This document shows, piece by piece, positions 35,598 to 43,435 of a stretch of 64,000 nucleotides of DNA (its first letter is position 1; each line of letters begins with the position of its first letter). Location of the stretch: NCBI RefSeq assembly GCF_013839425.1, contig NZ_JACDNP010000001.1, positions 484,301-548,300 of the forward strand, given 5' to 3'. The position numbers were made by a program, and so were the translations under genes. Origin of the DNA: Halorhabdus salina. Its GTDB lineage: Archaea; Halobacteriota; Halobacteria; Halobacteriales; Haloarculaceae. The notes below the pieces were generated by a model. That model worked only from the letters and a program-made list of their open reading frames with translations. It ran no database searches and was not told the origin of the DNA.

Positions 35598-35752
35598 TCT
35601 TCTTCACCCCCTGTAACAGGAACAATCGCGTCACGCGCAACCACAACCGGCGCACCAGGATTCCCGGCCGCTGAGTGCAGAAGCGCGAATTCTGCGTTCA
35701 TCGTGTCGATCTTCCACACCGCGCCGTCGTACTCGATGAGTTTCCCTGGCAT
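35591..35752 (-). CDS. 53-aa small protein in the overlapping chain
   Basis: MPGKLIEYDGAVWKIDTMNAEFALL... beta-hairpin-like. ATG overlaps the upstream TAA (TAATG). Looks like a small SH3/beta-barrel-type element protein; unknown. Confidence 0.6.
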   Translation of the reverse strand: MPGKLIEYDGAVWKIDTMNAEFALLHSAAGNPGAPVVVARDAIVPVTGGEEEW

Positions 35753-35916
35753 TAGGCGAGCACCTCCAGGGAGCTGGCATCATCAACGCAGAGTTGCCTG
35801 TCCGTGTTGACGAATTGGTGGGCTGCTTCGATGGTTTTCCCGTCTCTCAACAGGATTAGCGCTGGTTTTTCCGATTCGGTGCGCCCACTCTTATTAGGTT
35901 GGCTCTCGTATGTCAT
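35752..35916 (-). CDS. 54-aa small protein in the overlapping chain
   Basis: MTYESQPNKSGRTESEKPA then LILLRDGKTIEAAHQFVNTD. ATG overlaps the upstream TGA (ATGA); its stop overlaps the next start. Unknown. Confidence 0.6.
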   Translation of the reverse strand: MTYESQPNKSGRTESEKPALILLRDGKTIEAAHQFVNTDRQLCVDDASSLEVLA

Positions 35917-36062
35917 TCTGTGAACCCCTGTGGTGAGGTGTTCACACGGCGGTTCCCCGCGGGCACTGCCCGCGCGGTTGTCCTTTGCATCGTCAACTTG
36001 GTAGATGCGAGTTTGTGGTGAGTGGCGACACAGTGATCGTGGGTCGCCGCCGTGCTTGTCAT
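35913..36062 (-). CDS. 49-aa basic protein, first of the overlapping chain
   Basis: MTSTAATHDHCVATHHKLAS... ends QGFTE. ATG at 36062; stop overlaps the next ATG. Basic and His-rich, unlike most proteins here. A TATA-like TTTATCC lies about 24 bases before the ATG (around 36083-36089), a plausible promoter for the whole seven-gene chain. Confidence 0.45.
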   Translation of the reverse strand: MTSTAATHDHCVATHHKLASTKLTMQRTTARAVPAGNRRVNTSPQGFTE

Positions 36063-36216
36063 GTCATAAAACAGGGTAAGGGATAAACGCTGGCGCTAAG
36101 GTTCAAGTGGGTAAACGAATCAGGCGACACAGACCTTCTACCCTATGACTACCCCGACCGGGAATGTAGTCACCGGTATCTATAACAAGGTGTTTTGAAT
36201 ATCACTGTTCGGACAC

Positions 36217-36472
36217 CCCCGGACACCCCTGGACGAGATCTCAGCGCCGAAAAACCCCACACGGCAACAGAATCACACCAATCACCCCCGACCCCTGTCC
36301 AGGGAGTCCAGGCGTCTAGGGTCTTTCTGCAGATAGAGTAAGAAAACTACCACACTACCACCATTCCGTTTACTGTTTTTCTCACATTACCCTCGAAACA
36401 CCCTGGACAACCTGGACACAAAATAGAACCCTACTGCCGTCTTGCGGTTTTCTCGTCCAGGGGTGTCCGGGG
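36217..36472. other. Candidate replication origin bounded by a perfect 22-bp inverted repeat
   Basis: CCCCGGACACCCCTGGACGA plus two bases (36217-36238) recurs as its exact reverse complement at 36451-36472. Between them lie more copies of the core CCTGGAC/GTCCAGG (CCTGTCCAGGGAGTCCAGG near 36292, CCTGGACAACCTGGACAC near 36401) around an A+T-rich stretch (about 36320-36395) with GTAAGAAAAC and TGTTTTTCTCAC. Iterons flanking an A+T-rich segment is the layout of a plasmid-type origin. No gene. Confidence 0.5.
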
Positions 36473-36893
36473 TCCCACTGTTTGTGTCCAAGGGGGGTTG
36501 TGTCGATGGAGACAATCCTCTTGCTGTGCTGGGAGGGCGCGGCGGGTGCCGCGCTCGTTGTGGACGGGTGAGCGTCAGCGTCTGGATCGATGGTCACGGT
36601 GCTCTTGCTGTCGCGTGCGTTCGCGTTGTGGGCGTGTGCTGGCGGTAGTGTTACGCGGCGTGTGAGCGGTTTCTGAGGCGCGTCGTCGTTCGTGTTTCTG
36701 TGGGGGTGAGCAGTGGCGGCGTGTGAGCTGAGTTGTCGTTGACAGTGTCGCTGGTGTCGTGTCGATTGTGACTGTCGTCGCCCCCTGCACCCCGGGCGGG
36801 TTGCGTGACACTGACCGTGACACTGCGGTAACTGTCCTCGAAGCCCAGTGGCGCGTGAGCGCCAAGCGTCGGAAACAACTACTCCCGCGAAAA
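36473..36893. other. Gap between origin candidate and the 36894 gene
   Basis: No supported gene; both strands carry only frames of poor composition. TCGATGG..AC...CTCTTGCTGT is repeated at about 36499 and 36585. The 25-bp direct repeat at 36839 is at its end. Confidence 0.35.
36839..36863. repeat. 25-bp direct repeat, copy 1, with terminal hairpin
   Basis: CGAAGCCCAGTGGCGC then a TGAGCGCC tail, 24 of 25 bases the same as 37868-37892. Ends in a GGCGC-loop-GCGCC hairpin. The upstream CACTGACCGTGACACTG is also loosely repeated. The pair flanks the 36894-37769 gene. Confidence 0.6.
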
Positions 36894-37769
36894 TCAGAGC
36901 CGGTTACGGATCTGCTGGAACGTCAGTACCCTATCAATCCCTGGTGCATCGAACGCATCGAGTTCGTCGTTGAACTCCCCAATCTTCACCCTCCCGCTCT
37001 CAATCCCTCTGATAGTCTCCCGATCGAGGTTCACGGGAATCGTCTCGCCCGCAGTCAACGCCCTGAGCATATTCGCAGCCACTTCGTGATTCCGCATGAC
37101 CCACACGGACTCCCCATCAGCCTCTGCCAGAACGCGGTAATCGTGCCGGAGGCTCGAATAGTCGTTAATCCCGGGGCTCGCATTGTCAGGCACCCCGGGG
37201 TCAGCGCTGATACGCCCACCTTCCACTTCAACCGTAGCGATGCGCTCCGGTTCAGTGTCAACCACGACTAAGTCAGTTCTACTCCCGCCCTCGCTCGGAG
37301 AGACTTCAACCCGTCTGACGTCCTCGCGCGCTGCGTAGTACTGCCGTGTGAGCGCAACACCGACTCGATGCGGGGTGTCATCACCGGGATCGCCGATGTC
37401 GAACCCGTGTTTCTTCGTCATCCTACATGCTCTCTGTCCTTCCGATGTGACGGTGTAATAGCGTCTTCGTGCGACTCCTGTATGGAGTTTCAGATACCCC
37501 AGCTCTTGGAGTTTGTCGTCGTCAATGTCGTACAGTGTTTTGATTGTGGATGACATCGACTCTGTGAGGTTGTATCCGGCCAACTCGCCGTTCATCGCTT
37601 TCACGACAGCCTTCAGGAATGCGGCTTCATCGCTCGTGATCCCGTATGTCTCTAAGTGCCGATCGGTGAACCCGCCAGTATCAACTCGGGTGAGCGGGGC
37701 AGGCGCGTTGTTACTGGATTGTCGTCTCGGGTCGTGCGGGTCACGTGGATCTGGAGGGTGCTCGCGCAT
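36894..37769 (-). CDS. Winged-helix protein with a possible restriction-endonuclease-like core
   Basis: 291 aa. N-terminal winged helix (SDEAAFLKAVVKAM...KLHTGVARRRYYTVTSEGQRA), then RTDLVVVDTEPERIATVEVEGG, which fits the D-x(n)-E-x-E/K strand pattern of a degenerate PD-(D/E)xK fold, then GINDYSSLRHDYRVL. Such proteins are frequent in haloarchaeal plasmids and proviruses. Flanked by 25-bp direct repeats. Regulator or nuclease remains open. Confidence 0.6.
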   Translation of the reverse strand: MREHPPDPRDPHDPRRQSSNNAPAPLTRVDTGGFTDRHLETYGITSDEAAFLKAVVKAMNGELAGYNLTESMSSTIKTLYDIDDDKLQELGYLKLHTGVARRRYYTVTSEGQRACRMTKKHGFDIGDPGDDTPHRVGVALTRQYYAAREDVRRVEVSPSEGGSRTDLVVVDTEPERIATVEVEGGRISADPGVPDNASPGINDYSSLRHDYRVLAEADGESVWVMRNHEVAANMLRALTAGETIPVNLDRETIRGIESGRVKIGEFNDELDAFDAPGIDRVLTFQQIRNRL

Positions 37770-37867
37770 ATGTTATTTTCTGGTTCTGGTATAATGTCTC
37801 CTTGCCGTGGGGTTCTTCGTGTGGTTTTCAGAGGGGGTTACACTCACCCTGACCGCGGTCACTGTCT

Positions 37868-37892
37868 CGAAGCCCAGTGGCGCATGAGCGCC
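37868..37892. repeat. 25-bp direct repeat, copy 2
   Basis: Second copy of the 36839 repeat, one substitution (GGCGCA in place of GGCGCG), again closing with the GGCGC/GCGCC hairpin. Lies upstream of the 37769 start. Confidence 0.6.
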
Positions 37893-38033
37893 CGCCACCC
37901 CAGTGGGCGAACGTCTCAAACTCTTGGGGGGTAAATCCTCCACACCCTCTACATCAACACACATATCCGGGTGTGAGAGGCGATATTACACCCTGGCCAA
38001 ACCCCATCCGCAGCCTCAGATTTCTTTGTAGCA

Positions 38034-38248
38034 TCTATAAACACCTTAGCTACCGCGCGGTGTTTTCAAACCTCAATAGTTTGAGATGGCTGCTCTGAAT
38101 GGGTTTCGCGCATGGTTTTCGCACCCCATTGTTTCGTTTTCGCGTAGGGTTTCCGCCACGGGTTCGCCTATTCCGCGTATGGTTTTCGCACAGGTGCGGA
38201 AACCCCCTGCGAAAACTTATGGTCGTGACGGGACTACCTTGACATGTA
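38034..38248 (+). promoter_or_regulatory. Iterated TTTTCGC sites upstream of the 38249 gene
   Basis: CGCGCATGGTTTTCGCAC (38107-38124) and CGCGTATGGTTTTCGCAC (38174-38191) are direct repeats; GTGCGGAAACC (38194) and TGCGAAAAC (38208) are inverted partial copies. A TATA-like CTATAAAC near 38034-38041 lies upstream. Probably the operator of the adjacent regulator. Confidence 0.55.
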
Positions 38249-39082
38249 ATGACAGAGGCAGAGTTAGACGACGAGGATCAGTTACAGTTGACTGACATCG
38301 ACTCGCTCGGTGACAGTGACACTGACGGTGACAGCGAGGTTGACAAGTGCTGCGTAATCGTTCACCAACCAACCCGGAAGGAACTCGCACAGTCGGTACG
38401 GTCGTGCTTAGCGCACGCCAACCAGATTGTGGACACGGGAGACATCGACTCTGCAACGCGCGCTGACTACGGACACCAAATTGCGAGCGGGAAGATCGAA
38501 CTCCCCGACCGCGCGTTCCCCATCGACGTTGGTGGAATTGCGATGGGGATCGATCCCGAACGGCGGCACGTCGTGAATGGTGTGAGCGTGAGCGAGAAGA
38601 CTGACGACATTCGTCACGTCGTCGTTGACAGTATCGAAACGCTCGGTAAGGGTCATGAAGAGATTCGTGACCGCGTTGAAACGCTGATCAACTCTGGTGT
38701 GACACTCCACCTGAACGATGTCGCTGCAGAGATCGATAGTGATTCCGCGGACGCGGTGCTGGGGGTGCTGGAATCGCTCGATAAGAGTGGTCCGGAGTTG
38801 CAGCGTGAGGCTGCGATTCGTGACGTTCGAAGGTGGTGTGATGGGCTCGATCGTGACCGCGGGCGGGCTCCGCTCGGCTTCACCTACGACGACTCGGGGA
38901 AAGTCGTTCCTGGGGATGACTACGATGAGGTGCGAGCTGTACTATCGATGGTTCATGATGACCACCCGGATTCGTTATCGAAGCGAAAAGGTGCGGAGCG
39001 ATTGGGTGTCGCTCCGCGGACTGTTGGTCGGGCGTTGGATAATCTGGATCGGTACGTGCTCGAAGAGGACACTGGGAAGTGA
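38249..39082 (+). CDS. Protein with a resolvase-type DNA-binding tail but no recombinase catalytic domain
   Basis: 277 aa. The last 75 residues, RGRAPLGFTYDDSGKVVPG..YDEVRAVLSMVHDD..SLSKRKGAERLGVAPRTVGRAL, correspond to the post-catalytic part of serine resolvases (GRPPAGYD..., same order as the recombinase at 25742). The N-terminal 200 residues lack the YxRVS and DRLGR motifs and have helical, acidic sequence. The upstream iterons suggest an autoregulated DNA-binding protein. Convergent with the integrase. Confidence 0.65.
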   Translation: MTEAELDDEDQLQLTDIDSLGDSDTDGDSEVDKCCVIVHQPTRKELAQSVRSCLAHANQIVDTGDIDSATRADYGHQIASGKIELPDRAFPIDVGGIAMGIDPERRHVVNGVSVSEKTDDIRHVVVDSIETLGKGHEEIRDRVETLINSGVTLHLNDVAAEIDSDSADAVLGVLESLDKSGPELQREAAIRDVRRWCDGLDRDRGRAPLGFTYDDSGKVVPGDDYDEVRAVLSMVHDDHPDSLSKRKGAERLGVAPRTVGRALDNLDRYVLEEDTGK

Positions 39083-39117
39083 GCGCGGTTTGGGGTGCCT
39101 GCCCTCTCACCCGCGGG

Positions 39118-40146
39118 TTACAGCCAGTCGATGCGTTCTCTCCGCTGCCGCATTTTCGACCGCGAATCACGGTGATCGTATCTCTCCTCAATAATGTCCG
39201 TACCGACGTTCATCCGGTCGCTGACGACGTCTGCAGCGACATCTGACGATAAGTAGTCAGTAATCGCTCCGTGTCGAATCGAGTGCGGAGCAGTGCTAGA
39301 CGGGCATTTGCTCGCAGCCATGTTATCCATTGCTTCGCACTCGTCCGTGTCGCGGTCATGCGGACAGTCACCGCCGTTAAACGTACACGGCCGGGTGACT
39401 CGGTACACGTTGAGTCGGATCGTGTTCTTCGTGATTCTACCGTGTTTCGTTGTTAAAAGCGGGTCTCTGCGGTGGTCGTCCTGTACGTCGTGACGGTGGT
39501 GTTCGATGTGGTCATCGATGATCCTGCAGGTCCGCGTGCTGATTGCGACTGCCCGCTCCCCTTTTCGCTTGTTCTTCAGTGGGGTGTCGGTGTCTGGGTT
39601 GTGTCGGAGTTCGATGTATTCGTCTCGCGGGTGGTAGTGTTGCAGGTCGATTGCTCGTGCTGCGCCCATCCGCATCCCGGTCTCCCAGAGGATCCGGAAG
39701 ATGACGTGTTGTAGGGACGCGTACTGGTACTTATCGAGGTACTTCAGGATCTGCTCGGCCTTCTGTCGGGGGACCGTGTCGGTGCCTTGCGCGCCCGGGT
39801 CAGCTAAACTGGGGGAGTTGACCGTTTCATCGAGGCCGTCGATACACGCGTTGATGCTGACAGCGAATCTGAGGAAGACACGGAGTGTGTCCAGGTTAGA
39901 TTTAAGCGTGACATCGCTCACCTTCTGTTTCCGGAATATTTTGAAGCGTTGAACATCGCGGCCGGTGATGTCGTTCAAGTTGTCAATCTCTTCTTGGTCG
40001 CACCATTCCACGAAGCGTTGTAGTCTGTATCCGTGTGACTGCAGGGTCGCGTCTGAGAGTTCGCGTTCACGGTCTTGTTTGTACAGATCCACTGCGTCGC
40101 GTGGTGTGAGGGGTTCAAGCCTGTTGTCGGGAGAGTTTCGTGCCAT
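39118..40146 (-). CDS. Tyrosine recombinase/integrase (XerC/D-like)
   Basis: 342 aa. N-terminal SAM-like core-binding domain; catalytic residues Arg159 (ETGMRMGA), His288-x-x-Arg291 (HSIRHG) and Tyr323 (ERYDHRD) are present. A four-Cys insertion (CTFNGGDC ... C ... C, residues 254-281) is typical of haloarchaeal integrases and may bind zinc. The gene lies immediately beside the 40290-40660 hairpin array, the usual int-att arrangement. Confidence 0.92.
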   Translation of the reverse strand: MARNSPDNRLEPLTPRDAVDLYKQDRERELSDATLQSHGYRLQRFVEWCDQEEIDNLNDITGRDVQRFKIFRKQKVSDVTLKSNLDTLRVFLRFAVSINACIDGLDETVNSPSLADPGAQGTDTVPRQKAEQILKYLDKYQYASLQHVIFRILWETGMRMGAARAIDLQHYHPRDEYIELRHNPDTDTPLKNKRKGERAVAISTRTCRIIDDHIEHHRHDVQDDHRRDPLLTTKHGRITKNTIRLNVYRVTRPCTFNGGDCPHDRDTDECEAMDNMAASKCPSSTAPHSIRHGAITDYLSSDVAADVVSDRMNVGTDIIEERYDHRDSRSKMRQRRERIDWL

Positions 40147-40350
40147 TGTTCTGGGGCACGGGCGAGTTTGCGGGCCGGGATTGGATTGAGCGCACCCTGC
40201 CGGTGAAGTCCGGGGTGAGGTCCGTCGGCCTTGGACGGTGGAAGCCCGCCCGGAACGGCCCGGAGGGCCGCATGCCCGGCAGGACCCGCGAAATCGTTTG
40301 GAACGCTCGATCCGTAACCGCGTTCTCGTGAGCGAAGCGAACGAGAGTAC

Positions 40351-40657
40351 GCGAGACGAGCGTAGCGAGTCTCGCTCGATTCGAATTCGCGCCGGCCCAT
40401 TTTCACCCCACGTCGCAATCGTGAGCGATAGCGAACGGTCTGTCGTGGGTGTGAAATGGACACCAAGCGAATTCGAGCAGGGAAGTCGAGCGAAGCGAGT
40501 CTTCCCGTGTTCGACATTCGCGCCGGCCCACTACCGTTCCCGCGAACAAACTCGTGAGCGGGAAGTCCGTGCAGCTGAGCGAATTCGAGCCAGCAAGTCC
40601 CAGCGCGAACGAAGTGAGCGCGACCGTCTTGCTTAGTTCGACATTCGCACCGGCCCA
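40351..40657. repeat. Three att-like hairpin repeats (about 130 bp period)
   Basis: Cores TTCG..ATTCGC.CCGGCCCA end at about 40399, 40530 and 40657. Units 2 and 3 form long hairpins: arms 40467-40485/40501-40521 and 40579-40597/40628-40648. The arms covary (GGGAAG with CTTCCC, AGCAAG with CTTGCT). Unit 1 has GCGAGAC/GTCTCGC (40351-40357/40369-40375). The 3' core resembles the T-arm and acceptor end of a haloarchaeal tRNA with a GGGCCGG acceptor (tRNA-Lys type); a full tRNA is absent. Confidence 0.5.
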
Positions 40658-40712
40658 CTTCTGCCTGCGAACAAATCTCACTGATCGAGCGAAGCGGTGT
40701 CCGAATCGGTGG

Positions 40713-41123
40713 TTACTGCCAAACGGTATTTGCAGCGGTGAACGCTTCGTCTTTCGTGACGATGGCATCAGTACCACGCACTCGGTGGTTCCCAATGAGC
40801 AAAGCATCGTGGAGCGTGTGGTGGTCGATGAGGCTCCCGTACACCGCGAGGTCTTGCTGGTCGGCGGGGGCAACTTGCACGGGGCCGTCGTTCACCAACC
40901 CGCGCAACACTGCGTTCGGTGTCGTGTCGACCTTGACGCCGGCGATCTTCCCCTTGTTGACCGCCGTCCAGATAGCCTCGCTCACCGTGACTGTCGGTGC
41001 CTCGATCACATCGACGCCCTGCTCGGCTCGCTCGAAGACATCGTCTGCAGCTGGCGGGAGTGTATCGACGAGATACCGGGCCATCGCCACGCCGTCGACG
41101 GTGTATCGGGTCACGGCTGCCAC
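40713..41123 (-). CDS. PIN-domain toxin (VapC-like)
   Basis: 136 aa. PIN-type acidic residues: Asp10 (YTVDGVAMARYLVD) near the N-terminus, Glu49 in VSEAIW, and the C-terminal DALLIGNH..GTDAIVTKDEAF. PIN domains are Mg-dependent ribonucleases. The start overlaps the end of the AbrB-type gene by 13 bases, forming a classical antitoxin-toxin pair. The last Asp loop is GTDAIVTKD as in VapC proteins. Confidence 0.85.
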   Translation of the reverse strand: MAAVTRYTVDGVAMARYLVDTLPPAADDVFERAEQGVDVIEAPTVTVSEAIWTAVNKGKIAGVKVDTTPNAVLRGLVNDGPVQVAPADQQDLAVYGSLIDHHTLHDALLIGNHRVRGTDAIVTKDEAFTAANTVWQ

Positions 41124-41389
41124 TCTGTCCGGTGTTTCTCCCGAATCTCGGCTTCCATCTCCTCGGCCATCTCCTCGCGCTTTTCCTCGGGGACGTCGTC
41201 GTCGACGAGCATCCCACGGCCCGTCGATCGGGTCGCCTTCCTGATCCGAATACCGTCCTCGGTCTTTTGCCAGAGCAGCTCATCGCCCTCCTCGAGGCCA
41301 AACTCCTCACGAAGTTCCTTCGGGATGGTGACCTGTCCCTTCCGGGTGATGCGGGTCGTCTCGCCCTCGGCGTTGGTCTCGGTACTCAT
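41111..41389 (-). CDS. AbrB/SpoVT-type antitoxin (VapB-like)
   Basis: 92 aa. Swapped-hairpin signature TRITRKGQVTIPKELREEFGL then EEGDELLW. The C-terminal 40 residues are charged and probably wrap the toxin. First gene of the pair; such antitoxins repress their own promoter (upstream 41390-41420 contains TAGTACTACG-type near-palindromic repeats: ACGTAGTACTACGGGGCGTAGTACC). Confidence 0.85.
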   Translation of the reverse strand: MSTETNAEGETTRITRKGQVTIPKELREEFGLEEGDELLWQKTEDGIRIRKATRSTGRGMLVDDDVPEEKREEMAEEMEAEIREKHRTEWQP

Positions 41390-41658
41390 ACGTAGTACTA
41401 CGGGGCGTAGTACCTAAGAGTTTGCCCGCCAGGAGAGTAGCCGGGACTCGCCCAAGACCCGGCCAGTGTGGGGTAGGTGGCCGGGGTACCATTACCCCAA
41501 CAGACCCATCGAGACAACCCGTTGGTCGATCGGTAGATCGGTGACGCGCCGGCCCATTCCTGAGCGCACGTGCGACTCGGTAAACCATGCGTTCGCCAGT
41601 ACAATCCCAGTACAGGGCCGAGCAAGCGTTATACGTTCAAGTCGACAATCCCTGACAA
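41390..41658. other. Intergenic region; autoregulatory site of the TA pair at its left end
   Basis: CGTAGTAC occurs twice (about 41391 and 41406), a likely AbrB-family operator. CGCGCCGGCCCATT at about 41545 repeats the core of the att-like array. No gene seen. Confidence 0.4.
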
Positions 41659-42276
41659 ATGGTACCAACCCCTTCACTCTCTCGACGGCGACTTCTCACT
41701 GCGGTGGGGATCGGGGTCGTCGGGCTCGCAGGCTGTGGGGAATCGACGACAACTGAAACGGACGCACCCCCTTCAAACACTCCAGGAACCACACGCACAG
41801 ACACGACGGAGACACACGACGAAACACAATCCTCGCCGACTGGTACTGACGCCGGAGCGACGGCGACCACGACCACAGGAGAGCCAACTACCGACACCGC
41901 CGACGCACTCGATCGGCGGGAAGCCAACGTCGTGGGCGTCGAGTTCGAATCAGTCGACGGCGGGATCCGGTTCAGTGTCGCGCTCAATCACGACGACGAG
42001 GGCGAAGACGGCTACGCGAACTGGTGGCAGGTCGAGGCCCTCGACGGGACGCAACTCGGGCGGCGCGAACTACTGCACGCCCACGCACAGCAGCCGTTCA
42101 CCCGCTCGGCGACGGTCGACATTCCCGAGGACGTCACCTGCGTGGTCCTCAAGGGTCACGACCAGACCCACGGGTATGGAGGACGCGCAATGGCCGTCAA
42201 TCTCGACACAGGGGCGACCAGAAACGTCGATCAGGGACGCGAGCCGGCAGGATTCGGCGAGGATGAGTGTCCGTAG
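41659..42276 (+). CDS. Tat-exported lipoprotein, unknown
   Basis: 205 aa. Twin-arginine signal SRRRLLTAVGIGVVGLAGC with lipobox Cys25 or so, then a 60-residue Thr/Glu/Asp linker (glycosylation- or anchor-type), then a 120-aa globular beta-rich domain. Typical haloarchaeal surface lipoprotein. No functional family seen. Confidence 0.8.
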   Translation: MVPTPSLSRRRLLTAVGIGVVGLAGCGESTTTETDAPPSNTPGTTRTDTTETHDETQSSPTGTDAGATATTTTGEPTTDTADALDRREANVVGVEFESVDGGIRFSVALNHDDEGEDGYANWWQVEALDGTQLGRRELLHAHAQQPFTRSATVDIPEDVTCVVLKGHDQTHGYGGRAMAVNLDTGATRNVDQGREPAGFGEDECP

Positions 42277-42312
42277 CGTCCACAACGGACGCGATGATCG
42301 TCTCGCCCTGAC

Positions 42313-42627
42313 TCACATCCAGACGAGTTGTGCGTGGGGTGTCCCGTCGATATCCAAGACGTTGGGCTCTTGGACGAATCCGTGTTCGAGGGCGATCGAG
42401 ACGGCCCGCTCGCCGACGAGGTTGGCGGTGTCACACTTCGCGAGGCTCTCGGCGACGCGCTCGGCGTCGGCAGGCTCGCCACCGTAGAACTCCTCGGTGA
42501 CGGACAGCGAGATCTCGCCGTCGGCGACGGTGTCCCCGATGAGGTCGGCATCACACACCGCGACGAGAAGGCCTTCGTCAGTCTCGCGTTCGGTGACCAA
42601 TAGCTCGTCGGCGCCGTCCCCAGTCAT
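42313..42627 (-). CDS. DUF424 family protein
   Basis: 104 aa. Matches DUF424: CDADLIGDTVADGEISLSV, FYGGEPADAERV, ANLVGERAVSIA, GTPHAQLVW. A conserved archaeal/haloarchaeal family of unknown function. One base upstream of, and leftward with, the TPR gene. Confidence 0.8.
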   Translation of the reverse strand: MTGDGADELLVTERETDEGLLVAVCDADLIGDTVADGEISLSVTEEFYGGEPADAERVAESLAKCDTANLVGERAVSIALEHGFVQEPNVLDIDGTPHAQLVWM

Positions 42628-42628
42628 G

Positions 42629-43381
42629 TTATTCGCGAAGCCCCTGCCCGCGCTCCTCGATCATCTCCGCTTCGGTTTCCTGGCGCAGCTCGTCGGCCTC
42701 GTCGACGAGTTCCTCGGCGCGTTCGTCCTCGCCGACCTGTTCGTGGGCGCGGGCTTTCTGCTCCAGCAAGTCCGCATTCCGGAACCCGAGTCGGACAGCA
42801 TTGTCGAAGGCATCGATCGCGTCCTCGGCCAGTCCGCGTTCGAGCAGGAAGAAGCCACGATTGTACCAGGCCTGGGCGAAGCGGGGATCGATCTCGACGG
42901 CCCGCTCGGCGTGTTCTAAGGCCTGCTCGGATTGCCCGGACTCCCAGAGTGCGTAGGCGAGATTTGTCTCAGCGGTCGCGGCGTGTTCGGAGTCAGCATC
43001 GAGGTTTAGTGCCTCGCGGTAGGCCCCGATCGCCGCGTCGTACTCCTCGAGTTCGGCATGAGCGACGCCTTTGTTCACCCGGGCCTCCTGTTCGATCGCG
43101 TCGTCATCAGCGAATTGGGCAGTCCGTTGGAGCGCTTCAGTAGCTTCCTCGAAGCGCTGGATGCGCATGTACTCCAGGCCGACGTCGAGCAGGCTTTCAG
43201 CGTCGACTGCCTCGTCAGGAATCGCGTGTTCGTCCAGCAGATCCCCCACTACCCGCGAGTCGATGGGGTCGACCTCGTCCGGATCAACGGCGAGTTCCGG
43301 CGGTTCGAGATCGAAGCCCTCGTAGGGCTCGTCGAAGCCCTGACCCTCTGAAAAGCGATGGTCCTCGGAGTCGTCAGTCAT
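42629..43381 (-). CDS. Tetratricopeptide-repeat protein
   Basis: 250 aa from MTDDSEDHRFSEG at 43381. About four TPR units from residue 70 on (for example AEEYDAAIGAYREALNLD, AWYNRGFFLLERGLAEDAI), then a helical charged tail. Scaffold for protein interactions. Followed immediately by DUF424 in the same transcript. Confidence 0.85.
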   Translation of the reverse strand: MTDDSEDHRFSEGQGFDEPYEGFDLEPPELAVDPDEVDPIDSRVVGDLLDEHAIPDEAVDAESLLDVGLEYMRIQRFEEATEALQRTAQFADDDAIEQEARVNKGVAHAELEEYDAAIGAYREALNLDADSEHAATAETNLAYALWESGQSEQALEHAERAVEIDPRFAQAWYNRGFFLLERGLAEDAIDAFDNAVRLGFRNADLLEQKARAHEQVGEDERAEELVDEADELRQETEAEMIEERGQGLRE

Positions 43382-43435
43382 TACTATCGATTGGCAACGC
43401 GGAAGGTTAAGGCCTGCGTCACCGGATGGGGGCAT

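Noticed and set aside
34774..35616. 280-aa plus-strand frame opposite the 1068-aa gene
   Set aside because: Gly/Val/Arg-rich antisense shadow produced by the codon bias of the minus-strand gene; no domain.
40238..40658. Plus- and minus-strand frames across the integrase-side repeats
   Set aside because: They follow the GAGCGAAGCGAG-type repeats and hairpins; repetitive Arg/Ser/Glu products without homology signals.
24748..40700. Complete provirus (pleolipovirus- or tailed-virus-like)
   Set aside because: No spike, capsid, terminase, portal or packaging ATPase can be recognised; integrase and small membrane proteins alone do not prove a virus.
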